A stretch of DNA of 64,000 bases, taken from Trachythela sp. YZ-2020 (Eukaryota; Cnidaria; Anthozoa; Malacalcyonacea; Clavulariidae). The stretch is from assembly GCA_016169945.1 (NCBI GenBank), contig JADLSH010000257.1, positions 248,001 through 312,000 of the forward strand, given 5' to 3'. Shown here one piece after another: positions 53,201-63,416 of the stretch. The notes under the pieces are model-generated. The model worked only from the letters and a program-made list of their open reading frames with translations, was not told where the DNA came from and did not search any database. Positions within the stretch are counted from its first letter, which is position 1. The number at the start of each line of letters is the position of its first letter. The translations under genes and the position numbers were made by a program.

Positions 53201-56200
53201 AAGAAACAAACTAGAACGCTGGAAAATAAATAGGAAATATCATAAATATGAATCAGAATATAATCAAAGCTGTTCGTCCTTTTATATCAACAAGACGTTA
53301 CTTGGCAACCTTTTCTAACACAGCCAGCATTGCTGCCTGCATCTGCATTTGCATCTGCATTTGCTGCTGCTGCTGTTGTTGCTGTAAGTTAAATTGTTTT
53401 TGTTGATTTTCTAGAAGCTGATTCATTTTTTGCTGCTGTGATATCAGCTCATCTTGTTTCGGCTGCTGTTTTTTCTCTTTGGTATGAAACTTTTTGTTGT
53501 TAAAGCATAGCCTGTTGTTTCCGAAGTTCTATTTCCTGCAGTTGAATTAACACAGACTGCTCGGATCTCATTCTTAAACTTTTCAAAAGCATCACCACTG
53601 CTCTTTCTTTTTCTTCGCCTTCTTGGCTTAGTTTGCTTAGTCTTACTGCTTTCCTCACTACTTCCATCTGACTCATCTTCACTCGATCCCACTCTTTCTT
53701 TGCCCTTACCCAACGTACGCATAGCTGCATCCCTCACTGCCAAAGCCTTTGCTCTTTCATCTTTTTCGTCTTTGTTTTTGTCAGTATGAACAATGTTTAA
53801 CATAATTTCAGAAATTTCTTCAAGAAAGATTTCAATTTCTGATGATGGATCTGGGCTAATACCACTTGCATTTACTTCTGCCCTTGTTTTTGACCGAAAC
53901 TCTGCCATTAATTTATTGAACCTTTCACGCACAGCTCGTTGATCCCTTGGCATCTCTTTGAATCCCTCATATGCATTGACCAATTTTGCAGTCTCAGTCC
54001 ATCCTTGCCCAGCCTGTTTACTGCCAACCTTCCATAAATATGGCTCCACCACACGAACTTCTCTTACAAGTGTTTTGTCTTTGGCAACATCCCATCGAAA
54101 TGTGCCACTAAAATGAAAAAGCATAAAATATAATATCTGACATGTTTTTGTTTTAAAGTTAAAAGCTGGGCTTTGCACTCGGCCAACAGAGGATGTTTTA
54201 TTAATTAGAATGGCTGGGCAATTGCCTCACTGGGAATGGCTCATTTCTATGACCCAACCCTGAAAGAAGAACTAGTACCTTAGGGGCCATTCAACAATTA
54301 TGTCATAATCAGGGGGTAACTAATTGGATGACAGTTGATTATGGAGAACAAATTCATTCATTACAAGACAGATTTAGGAGTCACTGTGAGCATAAAAACA
54401 ACAAATAACTAGAACATTATCTTTCTGATAATACTATCACTATAAGTATTGAATAATGTTAATAAAAGATGGTGTATTATTAGTAAATATCTCAGTTGTT
54501 CAAAAGTGAATTCTCCCTATTTTTTGCTTCTAGAAGGCGAGGGAGGTTATATATGACAGTTACATCTTTAATATAGGGTTGTAGGTAAGCTGATGACAAA
54601 GGGGACCAAAATAGCCTTATCCTGCCCCACACATCCATAAAAAATCCAGAAGTTTAAAGAAGCACCAAAATTTCCTGGGTTGATCATAAGACTAAAGCCT
54701 GGAAATCTACATGTAGGTCCAAGTACAACCCTGGTAGAATTAATTACCGTCAAATTGAGATAAGAAATTGTTCCTTAGTTATTTATTATTTTTTATATCT
54801 AGGCTTTCTAAATCAGCACTGTTTGCCCCACACAGAATGTCTTATAACCAATGCTTCATAATGACATAATCGAACACTTATTAAATCAAAATGAAATGGT
54901 CAAGATGAAATGGTTTCAATAGAAAACATTAGAACAAATATCTTTGTAAAAGAACAGATTTAAACTCGATTCAAATTATCCGTTAACCCACACCTTGTAG
55001 CAATATTGTTCACACTGTTAAAAGATATAAAAGCAAACAATGAGCCTAGTGAACAACAAAACTATTACTGTAAGCGAATATTATGTGAACTATAAATATC
55101 TCTGACACGGACAAATGCACTTTTTAGTGAATTATGAATTGTACTTACTTCACTTCACTTCACTTCAGAACAAGATTGATCTCCCATTTTGTGATTTACT
55201 GTAATCCCGCTTTTCCCTAAAATAATAAACGGTTCAACATTTGGATTCACCAGGACCTTCTTCGTTTTGAACAAAAACACATTTTTCAATAGTCGTGAAT
55301 ATTCATGCCATGATGCATGCGTGCCATTCTGCACGTTCTGTCCAAATATTAGGAGGCAAAAATCGTCACAATCTTGAATCTACAAAGCCTGAAGAGTCAT
55401 GAAACGTCTACCATGTCGTCTTTGTATTAAAAATATTTAATTCTAATTAAACTTACCAGTTAAAAATTTGAAGAAGATCTTGAATATGTTTTACCGTAGT
55501 CGGCACTACGAAAAACAGCTTTCCAACTCACCGTCGCAGCTTGGCTACGGTGAGTGCAAAACAATATATCTAGTGACTCGACCCAGTTCTCCAACCTACT
55601 CCCGTTCGTAGTCTGTAGTCCGTAGTCGGTTATCTTAAAGTCACTATTGTGCCCACCCCGCGGGACAATCTCAGCTAAACTGAGTCTCATCCACATATTT
55701 CCAAGAGTGCGCATCCGACGGGTTGAGATAATTTATCGTCAGTAAAAATAACCAGGACCCTAATTTAGTACTTTGAGGAACGCCGGAGCGGACCGCACCC
55801 CACTCGGAAAAGCAATTGTTGGAAATTTTGACACGTTGCGACCTTTTTGATAGAATGTCGCATACCCAGCGAGCTACACCACGTGGTATACGAAGAGAAA
55901 GGATCTTGTCAACTAGAGTTCTGTGGTCAATCAGATCAAATGCTTTCCTGTTATCCAATAACACGATCCTCACTGCTGCACCTGTGCCATCAGTGGCAGA
56001 AGCCCATGTATGCATCATGGAGATAACAGACTGCGATGTGGATGATTTGGGAATGGCACCAAATTGGTTAGGGTCAATGATCTCAAGAACAGCAGGGCCG
56101 ATATAGTTTCTCATGACAAAGTCCTCTGCTAACTTTGACAAAGCCGGAGTTAGCGAGATAGGCCTCACATGTTTGGTAATAATCGTAATTCTTCTTAGGC

Positions 56201-59200
56201 AGTGGCGTTACATCTGCGTACTTCCATGATGCAGGAAGTCTTTGCTCGGCGAATGAACAGTTCAGGATAGCACAAACGGGATCAGCAAGAAAATCGGCGT
56301 ATTCTTTAAGGAGCCAGTTTGGTACTCTGTCCGGTCCAGACGCCTTTCGAGGGTTTAACGCTAATAATCCTAAGTAGACAGAGGAAATATTAAGTTCAAG
56401 GACTTCGGAATTATCGTCGAAGGGGGCTAGACCGTCAAATGGTTGGAATTCTTGCATGGGTTCGAGAAGTGCGGTGTTGATCAGATCTGCAATGTCCTTA
56501 TTCGACTTGCCATCGATTCCGTCGATGTGCAGTTGAGATCGAATATCACCAGAATGTGTCGCTGGGGTCATCCCTGCTATCTTTTATTTATCTAGAAATA
56601 TATTTTATATCCCTGCTATCTTTTATTTATCTTTTATTTATCTTTTTATTTATCTATCTTGGGGTCATCCCTGCTATCTTTTTTATTTTTTATTTTTTGA
56701 AGTTTTCCTTCTGCCCTATTCCTAGAACTATTGCATCCTGGAATAATCTGCCAATCCACGAACTTCCAAGTAGGATTCAGGCATTTAAATATATTGTTAT
56801 GCCTGTTATAAGATCCTTTGTATAATATTTGTTCATATCAGGTAGTTTTGCACAACAGTCAACCGCCATGTTGTATATATAGTATAGCATATCTCTTAGT
56901 ATAGTATTACTGAATTAGGGGTACATTATTAAAGCATTATTAAACTTGTATATATAAATGTGAGCAAAAACGGCCAAGAGATAAACTTAAGCAAACGTAG
57001 TTCATCTGCGTACTACGTTCATCCACACAGACGAACTTGCGTGTCTGTTATGTCATCACGGAACCTTGTACTAGCTACGCCGAGCCTTAGCGAGGCAGCA
57101 CAGTATTCTTGACGAGCTAAGGTTTCTCCTGAGTTCACTCGACCCAGTCTTTTGCGCGGATCTATGTATTGTCGAGATTTGGATTTGTGTCTGTCCAGAT
57201 GTTTGTCGTAATGCCGGGGGAATAATTAAGCTTCAAGTACGTTTGGAGATTGAGGGGTGAGTTCGAACAATATATTTTCTATTGCGCGCGCATGTTTTGT
57301 TCCATCAATATCCAATCTTCCATGTGCTCAATATCAGGTTTCATGTAAAGGTCAAAGTGGTCGACCTTTCAGCAATAAATCTGGATATGTTCACTAATAA
57401 ATAGTAAAGACTGGATATTTGAAATCATTCTGGTTACAGAATCTTGAAATTTTGCGCAAATTTATAAACCTTGAAACCAAAACATTTAAGGTGGCTCCCT
57501 ACAGTTATAGTACAGTTTGAACACGATCTATATAGGTCAGACGTCATCCTCGCGTCCCACGCGTGCAATCTTCGTGACCCGACAGAAATTTTGAAACAAG
57601 CCGCGGGAAGTTATTTTCGGAGACTTTATAGCAAAGAAACCACAAGTTTTTCATTATAATCGTAAATCTTTGAAATTTAAACAGTACGTATGTTTTTAAC
57701 CAGTTTCTAAGCTTTCTTTTAGTGTGTTTTTTACCTATATATGTTCAGTATTATCCTTTATAATGTTCAAAATCTTCGACTTAAAAAAACTTGCATTGAC
57801 TTAAAAAATCTGAAATTATATTTTAAATTATATTCTCTTCAAGGCAGTCTAGGACTGTCAAATTAATACAATAGTCTTCAAAGCAATTGAAAGTTTGAAA
57901 CTTATGTTATTCCTGTAGTGTTTGACATATTAAAAACTACAATACAGACAGTTTAATAATACGAGTTGTCTTATGAAAAATACATGTTGTTTGAATGTTT
58001 TGAAAAGTTGTCACACCGATATCGTTTTTAACAACCAAAACAAATTGAAGAGACGTTGGATTACTAGTATTTCTATTTCCATGGTAATTAATCATGCATT
58101 TTCATCTCAAACAAGTAAAGAATATTTGGCACAAGCCAAGACATCGGAATAAAAATACACAACAAAGAACCAAGTACAAAACTATAAACATGTTTGTTCA
58201 CGCATTATAATTCAGACGCATGCGCAAAATGCGATCATGTCGAGTCTATTTTTTTTGACGTCAGCAACTTCAACTGAAATTTCGAGCTGTTTTTCTCGTG
58301 TTTCCTTCGGTGAAAATCGAAATTCCAAAATATCTCGAAAACTTATCTGTAAACTACCTTTCAAATTTTGATATGTCTTTCGTTTGTGGACCATAAATCT
58401 TCCAAAAAAAGTTCAGACAAATTGACCAAAGGAAAAAAAAGATATTTTCGATTCAATCTGAAATTAGACAATATAACCGCAAAAGATAAGACACTATGGT
58501 TGCCATAGCAACACTAACACTATTCCTGTTTCTCCAGAAATGAACAGCCCAAGACCTCTTTACATTCGTGGAAATGTTCATTTTGCCCTGTCATAAGTGT
58601 ATCTAATACTTACTGAAAAGTACACATAGTTTTACAGAACTGTACCACCTTAAACTCAGCATTGAAATTGATGCGTAACAAGCGATCAGCGATGGTTTTA
58701 TGCGTTGTTATGAATATAATGCATTATCGTTGGAGCAGTTCTGTCTAAAATCACTTTATATTTGAAGTTAATCTGTTAATGCGCAATCATTAAACACAAG
58801 CCAATAGAAACAACTGAGGTACAATCGCTATCATATCAGCGGTAGACACTGGTCATAGCTTGTATTGATATAAGCCGTTTACATATGATGTGAACAATTA
58901 CAACAGATGTGGACAACTACAACTACTTTTGAACCCGGATATAAATCCCGACATTATGATGCTAACAACTACAACATTTTAGTTAAACACAAACAGGACT
59001 ATTTCAAAAACTCATTTTTTATTAGATCAGTGGAACTATGGAACACTCTACCTTCTCATCTCAAAGCCACTCGTTCGCTTCCTATTTTCAAGTCAAAACT
59101 ATCTAACATGTATTTGTCGAAACTGTCAAAGTACACGCCTCCAGGCGCAACTTAAGTCCTAAATATGCATATAAGTAATATTAAATTATTAATTATTAAT

Positions 59201-59353
59201 ATTAAATATGCAATTAAATGTATGTTATGTATATATAATAGTAATGTCGTTATTAGGGGTTAGGTGTCAATTGGGACGACAGTTCTGTTCCTTTCTCCTG
59301 TCACAACTATATATGTTTGTTTCTATGTTGTCGTTGTTAATGTTATAGCTAAG

Positions 59354-59393
<40 letters not shown>

Positions 59394-62300
59394 ATATAGT
59401 GTTGTATTGTATATACAGAGTGAATCAAAATAGACGTAATCCAACTTTAGCATGTTATCGTGCGTTTATTATTTAGTTTATATATTTCTCTTTTCATGCC
59501 AATAAAGATCAATCGTTTAGTTGTCAAATTGCCCCAAGAGCAACAAATGCTCGTCGAGGGGGCTTACTAATATCTACAATTTTACAAAAATGGAAGCAGA
59601 GACACCCAACAATAGTTACCGATAGTAGTGTTAACATTATTAGCATCTACAATATCAGTTAAAGTAAAAAACAAAACAAATAATATTAGATCATCAAAAC
59701 AGTATTTTATATCAATGAGAAGGCAAGCAAAACTTAAGGCTCTACATGAGTAAATCGACCAGTTTCCTTAATAAAATATTGGACATTGTAAAAAATTTCA
59801 GTATTTTCATTTTCTGAGAGTTGTGAAGATCCAGATAAAAAACGCCTTGTTATCTGCAATTCAGACATCGCGCGCCATCTATCAGCAAAAATACGAGCAG
59901 CAGAGGAGAGTAGCTTCAATCAAGGAGCAGCAAAAAACGGACAATGAAGAAAGTAATGATTAATACTTTCAGTTTCCAATCCACACAAACATTCCGAAGA
60001 CGGTTTACACCCAATCTTAAATAAATAGTAATTTAGAGCACAAACATTTAAATGTAAACGAGTATGAATGATAGATGAATATCTATCAAGAGAAAAATTA
60101 AATAACTTTTCATACTGTGGAACGTCACCACAAAAATACTAAACAAAACTTTTTTAAATGAACTAACTGACTCAAGATTGCGTACAGATGCGTCAATGTT
60201 GTGTCAAGGAAAACATGATTTTTAAAACGCTCAGTACGCACTGAAAATAGAGTAAAATCCGAACACGATCTCAAAGAATAATGAGATCGCTCAAACACTC
60301 CTGAGATGGCAATAACTCTTTTAAATAATCTGGAGTTAAATTGTTGACAATTTTAAAATAGAATTGAAAACCACGTGACTCTAAATCATTCCTACGTTTA
60401 AAGTGCATATGACATGAAACTGTTTTCAATATGTTTTCAAAGTATAATATCTCTAAAGTATTTATTCAAAATTTTAGAGGATTTCAATAAAAACCAACAA
60501 TTTTATAGCCGTTTGAATGGTCTCATTTTACGTATTAAAAATGGCATTCAAATCGCGCGGCTAGTGACGTCACTTTGGTTGCAATGTCTAGCAATAAATA
60601 TGGCTGATTGGCTGAAAGCAGAAACTTGCAACCAAAATGACGTCACTACACATACAAATTAGTCCCCATACCCCGCACAAAAATTTAACAATATTTTACT
60701 TGGTTTGCGCTTAATATTTGCCCCCCTAATTATTTTTTTGGCCCGTTCTACATTTATAGATGTATAAAAACATATTTATCTACCAAAAAGCAAAAAGCTC
60801 GTTATGCACTTTAACAGCAATCGAAGTTGTGACATAAACTGCCACACCTCCTGCAGGCCTACCATCTGATCTGTCCAAGCGAATCAGTGGACAATAGTCT
60901 GGAATGCTAAACAAGTCACTAGAAATAGAATCATTCAACCATGTCTCCGATAACGCAAAACCATCAAACTTATGATTTAAAATAGCCGGGAAGCGACCTC
61001 CCCAAATCTGTTAGTCGCATCAAACTACGAACGTTTAAGTGTGCAAGTTTTAAATTAACATTTTGATTAGGACCGGGATTTAATTCTACGTCAGTACAAA
61101 TCATAAAGAAAAGAGCTAGCACCATCAAAAGTTGAAAGCAACTCATTATAATGCTCAAAAATACAAACGAAAAGTTCACCGTTAAAACTACAGGAAGGTG
61201 GCAATTAAATAGTCCGATAGCTGCTCTATAACAATCTAAGCTAACCCACATCTATATGGAGGCTTAAATAGTACTTAAAGCTACTCACCTGCTGCTGCTC
61301 AAAAATATAATTTGATGAACTAAAGTAAAATATAATACATAAACTTACAAACAACGTGCTAATTAGAGGTAACAAGACGCAAATTAGAGGTAACAAGACA
61401 ATGCTGTGACTAGAGACCATGGCAAGCAAATTGTCAGAAGTCAAGGAAGCAAAAATATTGGGCTAAGGGCCCATGAAAATACTCAGTTTACACGAAATCA
61501 TAACGTTCAAAGTCCTCCATGTTCCTAATTAGGTAAATCTTATCGTCTAATTCACCACTCACAAAGAGTTTACCATCAGAAAACCAAGATGATTTAACAT
61601 TTCTCGCATTTTTACGAGCATGAATAAACAATTTCATGTTGATGTGCGTTAGGTCTTCATTGATATAAAAGTCAGTGTCCTTTAAGAGCTTTCTATATAT
61701 GCATACAAACCGTCAATTTAGAACTGCAGTTCATAAATTTCACTATTATAGCCCTGGTTTTCCCTTCGGTTTTTTCCCCAACACGGTGTGTTCGGTTGCA
61801 GATACGACAATCCCCAACTGTGTTCTCCTCAATGCCGATAAATCTCAAGTTATATTTACTCGAGTACTGTTCGTTATCGTTGGCTTTATCCATACCAAGT
61901 TTAGATTCTACCCGCGCTGCCAACAATCGTGATTCGAGGTCGATAATCTTATTTTCCAATTCGTTTACTCGCGCCACGTGTTGTTCTATCTCAGCCAGCT
62001 TCTTGTCCAATGGCTCAACAGCGTTCGCCACTGCGGTATCTGCGGATTTTTTTAGGGCAAGTTGAAAATATTCTTCTACCACAATGTCCAAATACTGACT
62101 CGACCTCGTAACACGGTGCATTTCACGATTCTTAAGTATTTTAGCCTTAAATAATATCAGACATTAATATAAAGAAACTACTGATAGGACTTGGCTCGCC
62201 CAAAGAGAACAAAGACACACGTCCATACTACTTAAAAAAGAGTGAAATACAATACGATATTTTTCCCCCATTGGGAGTTGAGTGCAAAGCTATTGAGTAC

Positions 62301-63416
62301 AGGAAATTTTCAGACTGAACTGACAATATTGAACGATTCACAAATAGACAACCATCATCTGGGTATATGGTCGAAAATTTGAGGGACGTTTAATTCGCAA
62401 AGGTGGAAAAATATCGCATTGTATAGGGCCATTATTAATCGCAGTGATACTAAAAAAAGGTGTCTTTTGAGAGCTAAGAGCCTGATCATTATTTGTTTGA
62501 AAAAAGTAAATCTATAAACTAAATATTATGCGTTGGATTACCCTGTTTTTATACATCATGTACATGTACATTGTGAAATGATTTAATTCATATGCGAACT
62601 AGTTCAAACCACACGTGCTTGAAATTGGCACTATCACGGTATAGAGACGATCGACCAGTAGGGCCACTCATTTGAAATTTTGTGTGGCCGCTCATTACGC
62701 ATTGGCAGCCAGTCAATTGCTTTTTCTGGCCAATAAGCAAGCTGGACTAACTTTCCTGGCCAGTGAACTGCATATTTTTGCATAAAAAGCCGGCTACATG
62801 TTGCATCGCCGAGTGGCCCTACTGGTCGTCTCTATACTATGGCACTATTAAACGGGTATACATGTGACGTTATATTTGACATTTGATTCGGTAGAAAGCT
62901 TATTCATTATTCATGAATTTCAAAATTACTCACATCTTGCATTTTGAAATCAAAAGTGTTTCTTGAAATCTAATTTGTCACAAGAGTGCGATTAATTCCC
63001 AAATCGCACTAATTTGAGCTTAAGTCGCATATTTTTATTTTTTTCAACAAATCATATTCAAGTGCCGCCCATAGCCGACCAACCATATCAAATTATAGAA
63101 TTCAATTACTGTAGCCAGTTCTTAATTTCTAATCACATCTTGACCTTTATAACAGGTATCGTCCACCTGGGGAAGGACAGCCAGCTGGTGTGTTGAGAAA
63201 GGATATTAAATTATGGGGTCCAGAAATGTCCGTGGAAGGAAACATGCCTACATTTCAGTTTGATAAGTTATTGAATGATGAACAAGAACTTTACAAATGG
63301 CTGGTAACATTGGCAACTCAAACCGGAATAGCCAGAATAGAACATGTACCCAAAGAGGCTGGTCAATTGAAGATATTGGGTGAAAGGGTTGGTTATCTTT
63401 TCCAAACTACTTACGG
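50277..63416 (+). CDS. Gamma-butyrobetaine/trimethyllysine hydroxylase-like, first two coding exons (partial)
   Basis: Exon 1 is 50277-50653 (donor GAG|GTATGT) and exon 2 is 63156-63416 (acceptor AACAG|G, donor GG|GTTAGT). Phases match (AG|G). The N-terminal domain has the zinc-binding CRCPACYKDERKSRTM and a distal His (GHTSHYSFEWL), as in BBOX/TMLH. Exon 2 gives LRYRPPGEGQ-type entry, FDKLLNDEQELYKWL, and GERVGYLFQTTYG. These are Fe(II)/2-oxoglutarate dioxygenases of carnitine synthesis. The catalytic HxD...H lies in later exons outside the window. MLSLIARRLLRTQFRWF looks like a mitochondrial presequence, which would favour the trimethyllysine enzyme's location, but the two paralogues cannot be separated on this part. 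The 12.5-kb intron is almost all transposon. Confidence 0.8.
50780..50878 (+). pseudogene. Short LINE RT fragment in the BBOX/TMLH intron
   Basis: NIDKLKMIQHRATRFVCNDF is the C-terminal RT motif (the K-x-Q-R-A-x-R-F theme), on the plus strand. Isolated. Confidence 0.55.
50897..50958. repeat. (GATA)n run, tail of the minus-strand LINE
   Basis: GATAGATAGATAGACAGATAG-type units. On the minus strand this is a CTAT tail, matching the tail of the LINE at 41771-46401. Confidence 0.85.
51511..52605 (+). pseudogene. PIF/Harbinger transposase, frameshifted and active-site mutated
   Basis: Starts MPSFHEVCDALIVALADEI. A shift near 51800 moves to a frame with CFCFVDGTVRQICSP (first catalytic Asp), VYNGHKRVHALKFKNVALP, GPVEGRRHDAGML and YGDPAYP (second Asp). 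A shift near 52310 leads to VRVSVAWLFGDICNYFKF and YLVCELMRNILTCFYGN, ending 52605. The family motif is SVEWxFG, with Glu as the third catalytic residue; here it is Ala (GCA at 52405-52410). So the protein is inactive on three counts. AATAAAACC follows near 52699. Confidence 0.85.
53298..54130 (-). pseudogene. Myb/SANT-like (MADF-type) partner protein of the PIF element
   Basis: The acceptor TTTTCATTTTAG near 54112 opens TFRWDVAKDKTLVREV, followed by the trihelix-like core (GWTETAKLVNAYEGFKEMP, RAVRERFNKLMAEFRSK), an acidic Ser-rich stretch and a basic block (KPRRRRKRK). After frameshifts near 53700-53450 the C-terminus is QQ/MQMQ-rich and ends VLEKVAK at 53298. In PIF systems this protein binds DNA and helps transposase nuclear import (established for Harbinger). 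The first exon was not located. Confidence 0.7.
54180..55643. other. Non-coding right half of the PIF element
   Basis: Should contain the first exon and promoter of the minus-strand gene; none could be set. A (CTTCA)3 run lies at 55149-55164. TIR-proximal DNA has an inner inverted GACTACGG theme. Confidence 0.5.
56690..56960 (+). pseudogene. LINE 3'-end fragment
   Basis: IPRTIASWNNLPIHELPSRI is the typical RT C-terminal motif (R-T-x-x-x-W-N-x-L-P), followed by stop and a TATA-rich tail. Just upstream, TATCTTTTATTTATC and the phrase GGGGTCATCCCTGCTATCTT repeat three times (56566-56690), partly duplicating the LINE(-) edge. Confidence 0.6.
57490..58649. mobile_element. TTAA-flanked non-autonomous element (piggyBac-type)
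   Basis: TTAA at 57486-57489 and 58650-58653. The ends GGTGGCTCCC and GTACCACC are inverted, with a second inverted block (CTACAGTTATAGTACAG / TTTTACAGAACTGTAC) slightly inside. 1160 bp, with no transposase. The minus-strand 60-aa frame at 58212-58394 is not convincing. Confidence 0.6.
58880..59505 (+). pseudogene. LINE 3' end (RT C-terminus)
   Basis: Open frame 58907-59155: HYDANNYNILVKHKQDYF, FFIRSVELWNTLPSHLKA and LPIFKSKLSNMYL, the usual CR1/Rex-like C-terminus. A TA microsatellite (59356-59388) interrupts the 3' UTR, and AATAAAGATC ends it near 59505. Confidence 0.8.
59734..60395 (-). pseudogene. RT C-terminus with CxC-H-C knuckle
   Basis: VNNLTPDYLKELLPS, several shifts, then HLNVCALNYYLFKIGC, then CLCGLETESINHYFLHCPFF (C-X-C-X7-H-X4-C, the LINE C-terminal knuckle), a stop, and a final open frame LLSSAARIFADRW ... 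RFTHVEP ending 59734. Confidence 0.7.
60398..60815. mobile_element. MITE (TTAAAGTGCATA ends) inside the LINE
   Basis: TTTAAAGTGCATATGACATG on the left and GTTATGCACTTTAAC on the right are inverted. It lies at the LINE's RT-deletion junction. Inside, TGACGTCACTTTGGTTGCA is inverted as TGCAACCAAAATGACGTCA. Non-coding. Confidence 0.6.
60830..61251 (-). pseudogene. LINE ORF2 N-terminus: hydrophobic leader, 2A peptide, APE endonuclease start
   Basis: ATG at 61251. The first ~50 residues are hydrophobic (LTVNFSFVFLSIIMSCF, LLMVLALFFMIC), immediately followed by TDVELNPGP. This matches the 2A consensus D-V/I-E-x-N-P-G-P, which makes ribosomes skip the last Gly-Pro bond. The endonuclease then begins (LAHLNVRSLMR). 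After a shift near 60975 comes FDGFALSETWLND with the catalytic Glu, and RPAGGVAVYV. 2A sequences with signal-like leaders are known at the start of LINE ORF2s in sea urchin and other invertebrates. Confidence 0.8.
61498..62121 (-). pseudogene. LINE ORF1, L1-ORF1p-like (coiled coil plus RRM)
   Basis: ATG at 62121: coiled coil (LDKKLAEIEQHVARVNELEN, IIDLESRLLAAR), then SSKYNLRFIGIEE (RRM beta strand), HRVGEKTEGKTRAIIVKF, the transposase_22/L1 ORF1 pattern. A frameshift near 61700 leads to DTDFYINEDLT, LFIHARKNARNVKSSWFSDG and FVSGELDDKIYLI. RNA chaperone in the family. It ends near 61498; a small hydrophobic frame lies between it and ORF2. Confidence 0.75.
62640..62836. mobile_element. MITE with ~27-bp TIRs
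   Basis: TATAGAGACGATCGACCAGT..GGGCCACTC at 62640 is inverted as GAGTGGCCC..ACTGGTCGTCTCTATA ending 62836. About 197 bp, non-coding, in the BBOX/TMLH intron. Confidence 0.8.

Larger units (their letters stand above)
51310..55644. mobile_element. PIF/Harbinger DNA transposon (4.3 kb)
   Basis: TIRs GTGACTTTAAGATAGCCGAC (51310) and its inverse ending 55644, flanked by TA at 51308-51309 and 55645-55646, inside LINE coding sequence. It encodes a DDE_Tnp_4-type transposase (plus) and a convergent Myb/SANT-like protein (minus), the two-gene plan of PIF/Harbinger. The usual duplication is a 3-bp TTA/TAA; here only TA is duplicated. Confidence 0.85.
50897..56575 (-). mobile_element. Minus-strand LINE of the CTAT-tail family, split by a PIF/Harbinger element
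   Basis: Part 1 (56575-55645) has ASGPDRVPNWLLKEYADF, RPISLTPALSKLAEDF, VLLDNRKAFDLIDH, SGVPQSTKLGSWLFLL (G of PQG changed to S) and a YVDE box (D to E change). Part 2 (51309-50897) continues in frame as NMQNTVTAVEQWSND, LQLNAEKCKELIIDF, KISGVTISNSLQWVDH and IRPVVEYCAP, then runs directly into the CTAT tail, so its last ~100 residues are missing. The two parts join at a TA, precisely the PIF insertion point. Confidence 0.85.
59520..62150 (-). mobile_element. LINE with L1-like ORF1 and 2A-bearing ORF2, RT deleted
   Basis: On the minus strand, in order: ORF1 (62121 to about 61500), ORF2 N-terminus with signal-like segment and 2A (61251), endonuclease start (to about 60830), a MITE, then the RT C-terminus (60395-59734). 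Most of the endonuclease and all of the RT core are missing between 60830 and 60395. The 3' flank ends near 59525, next to a plus-strand LINE end. Confidence 0.8.

Noticed and set aside
58212..58394. 60-aa minus-strand frame in the TTAA element
   Set aside because: Too short, no family features, inside a non-autonomous element.
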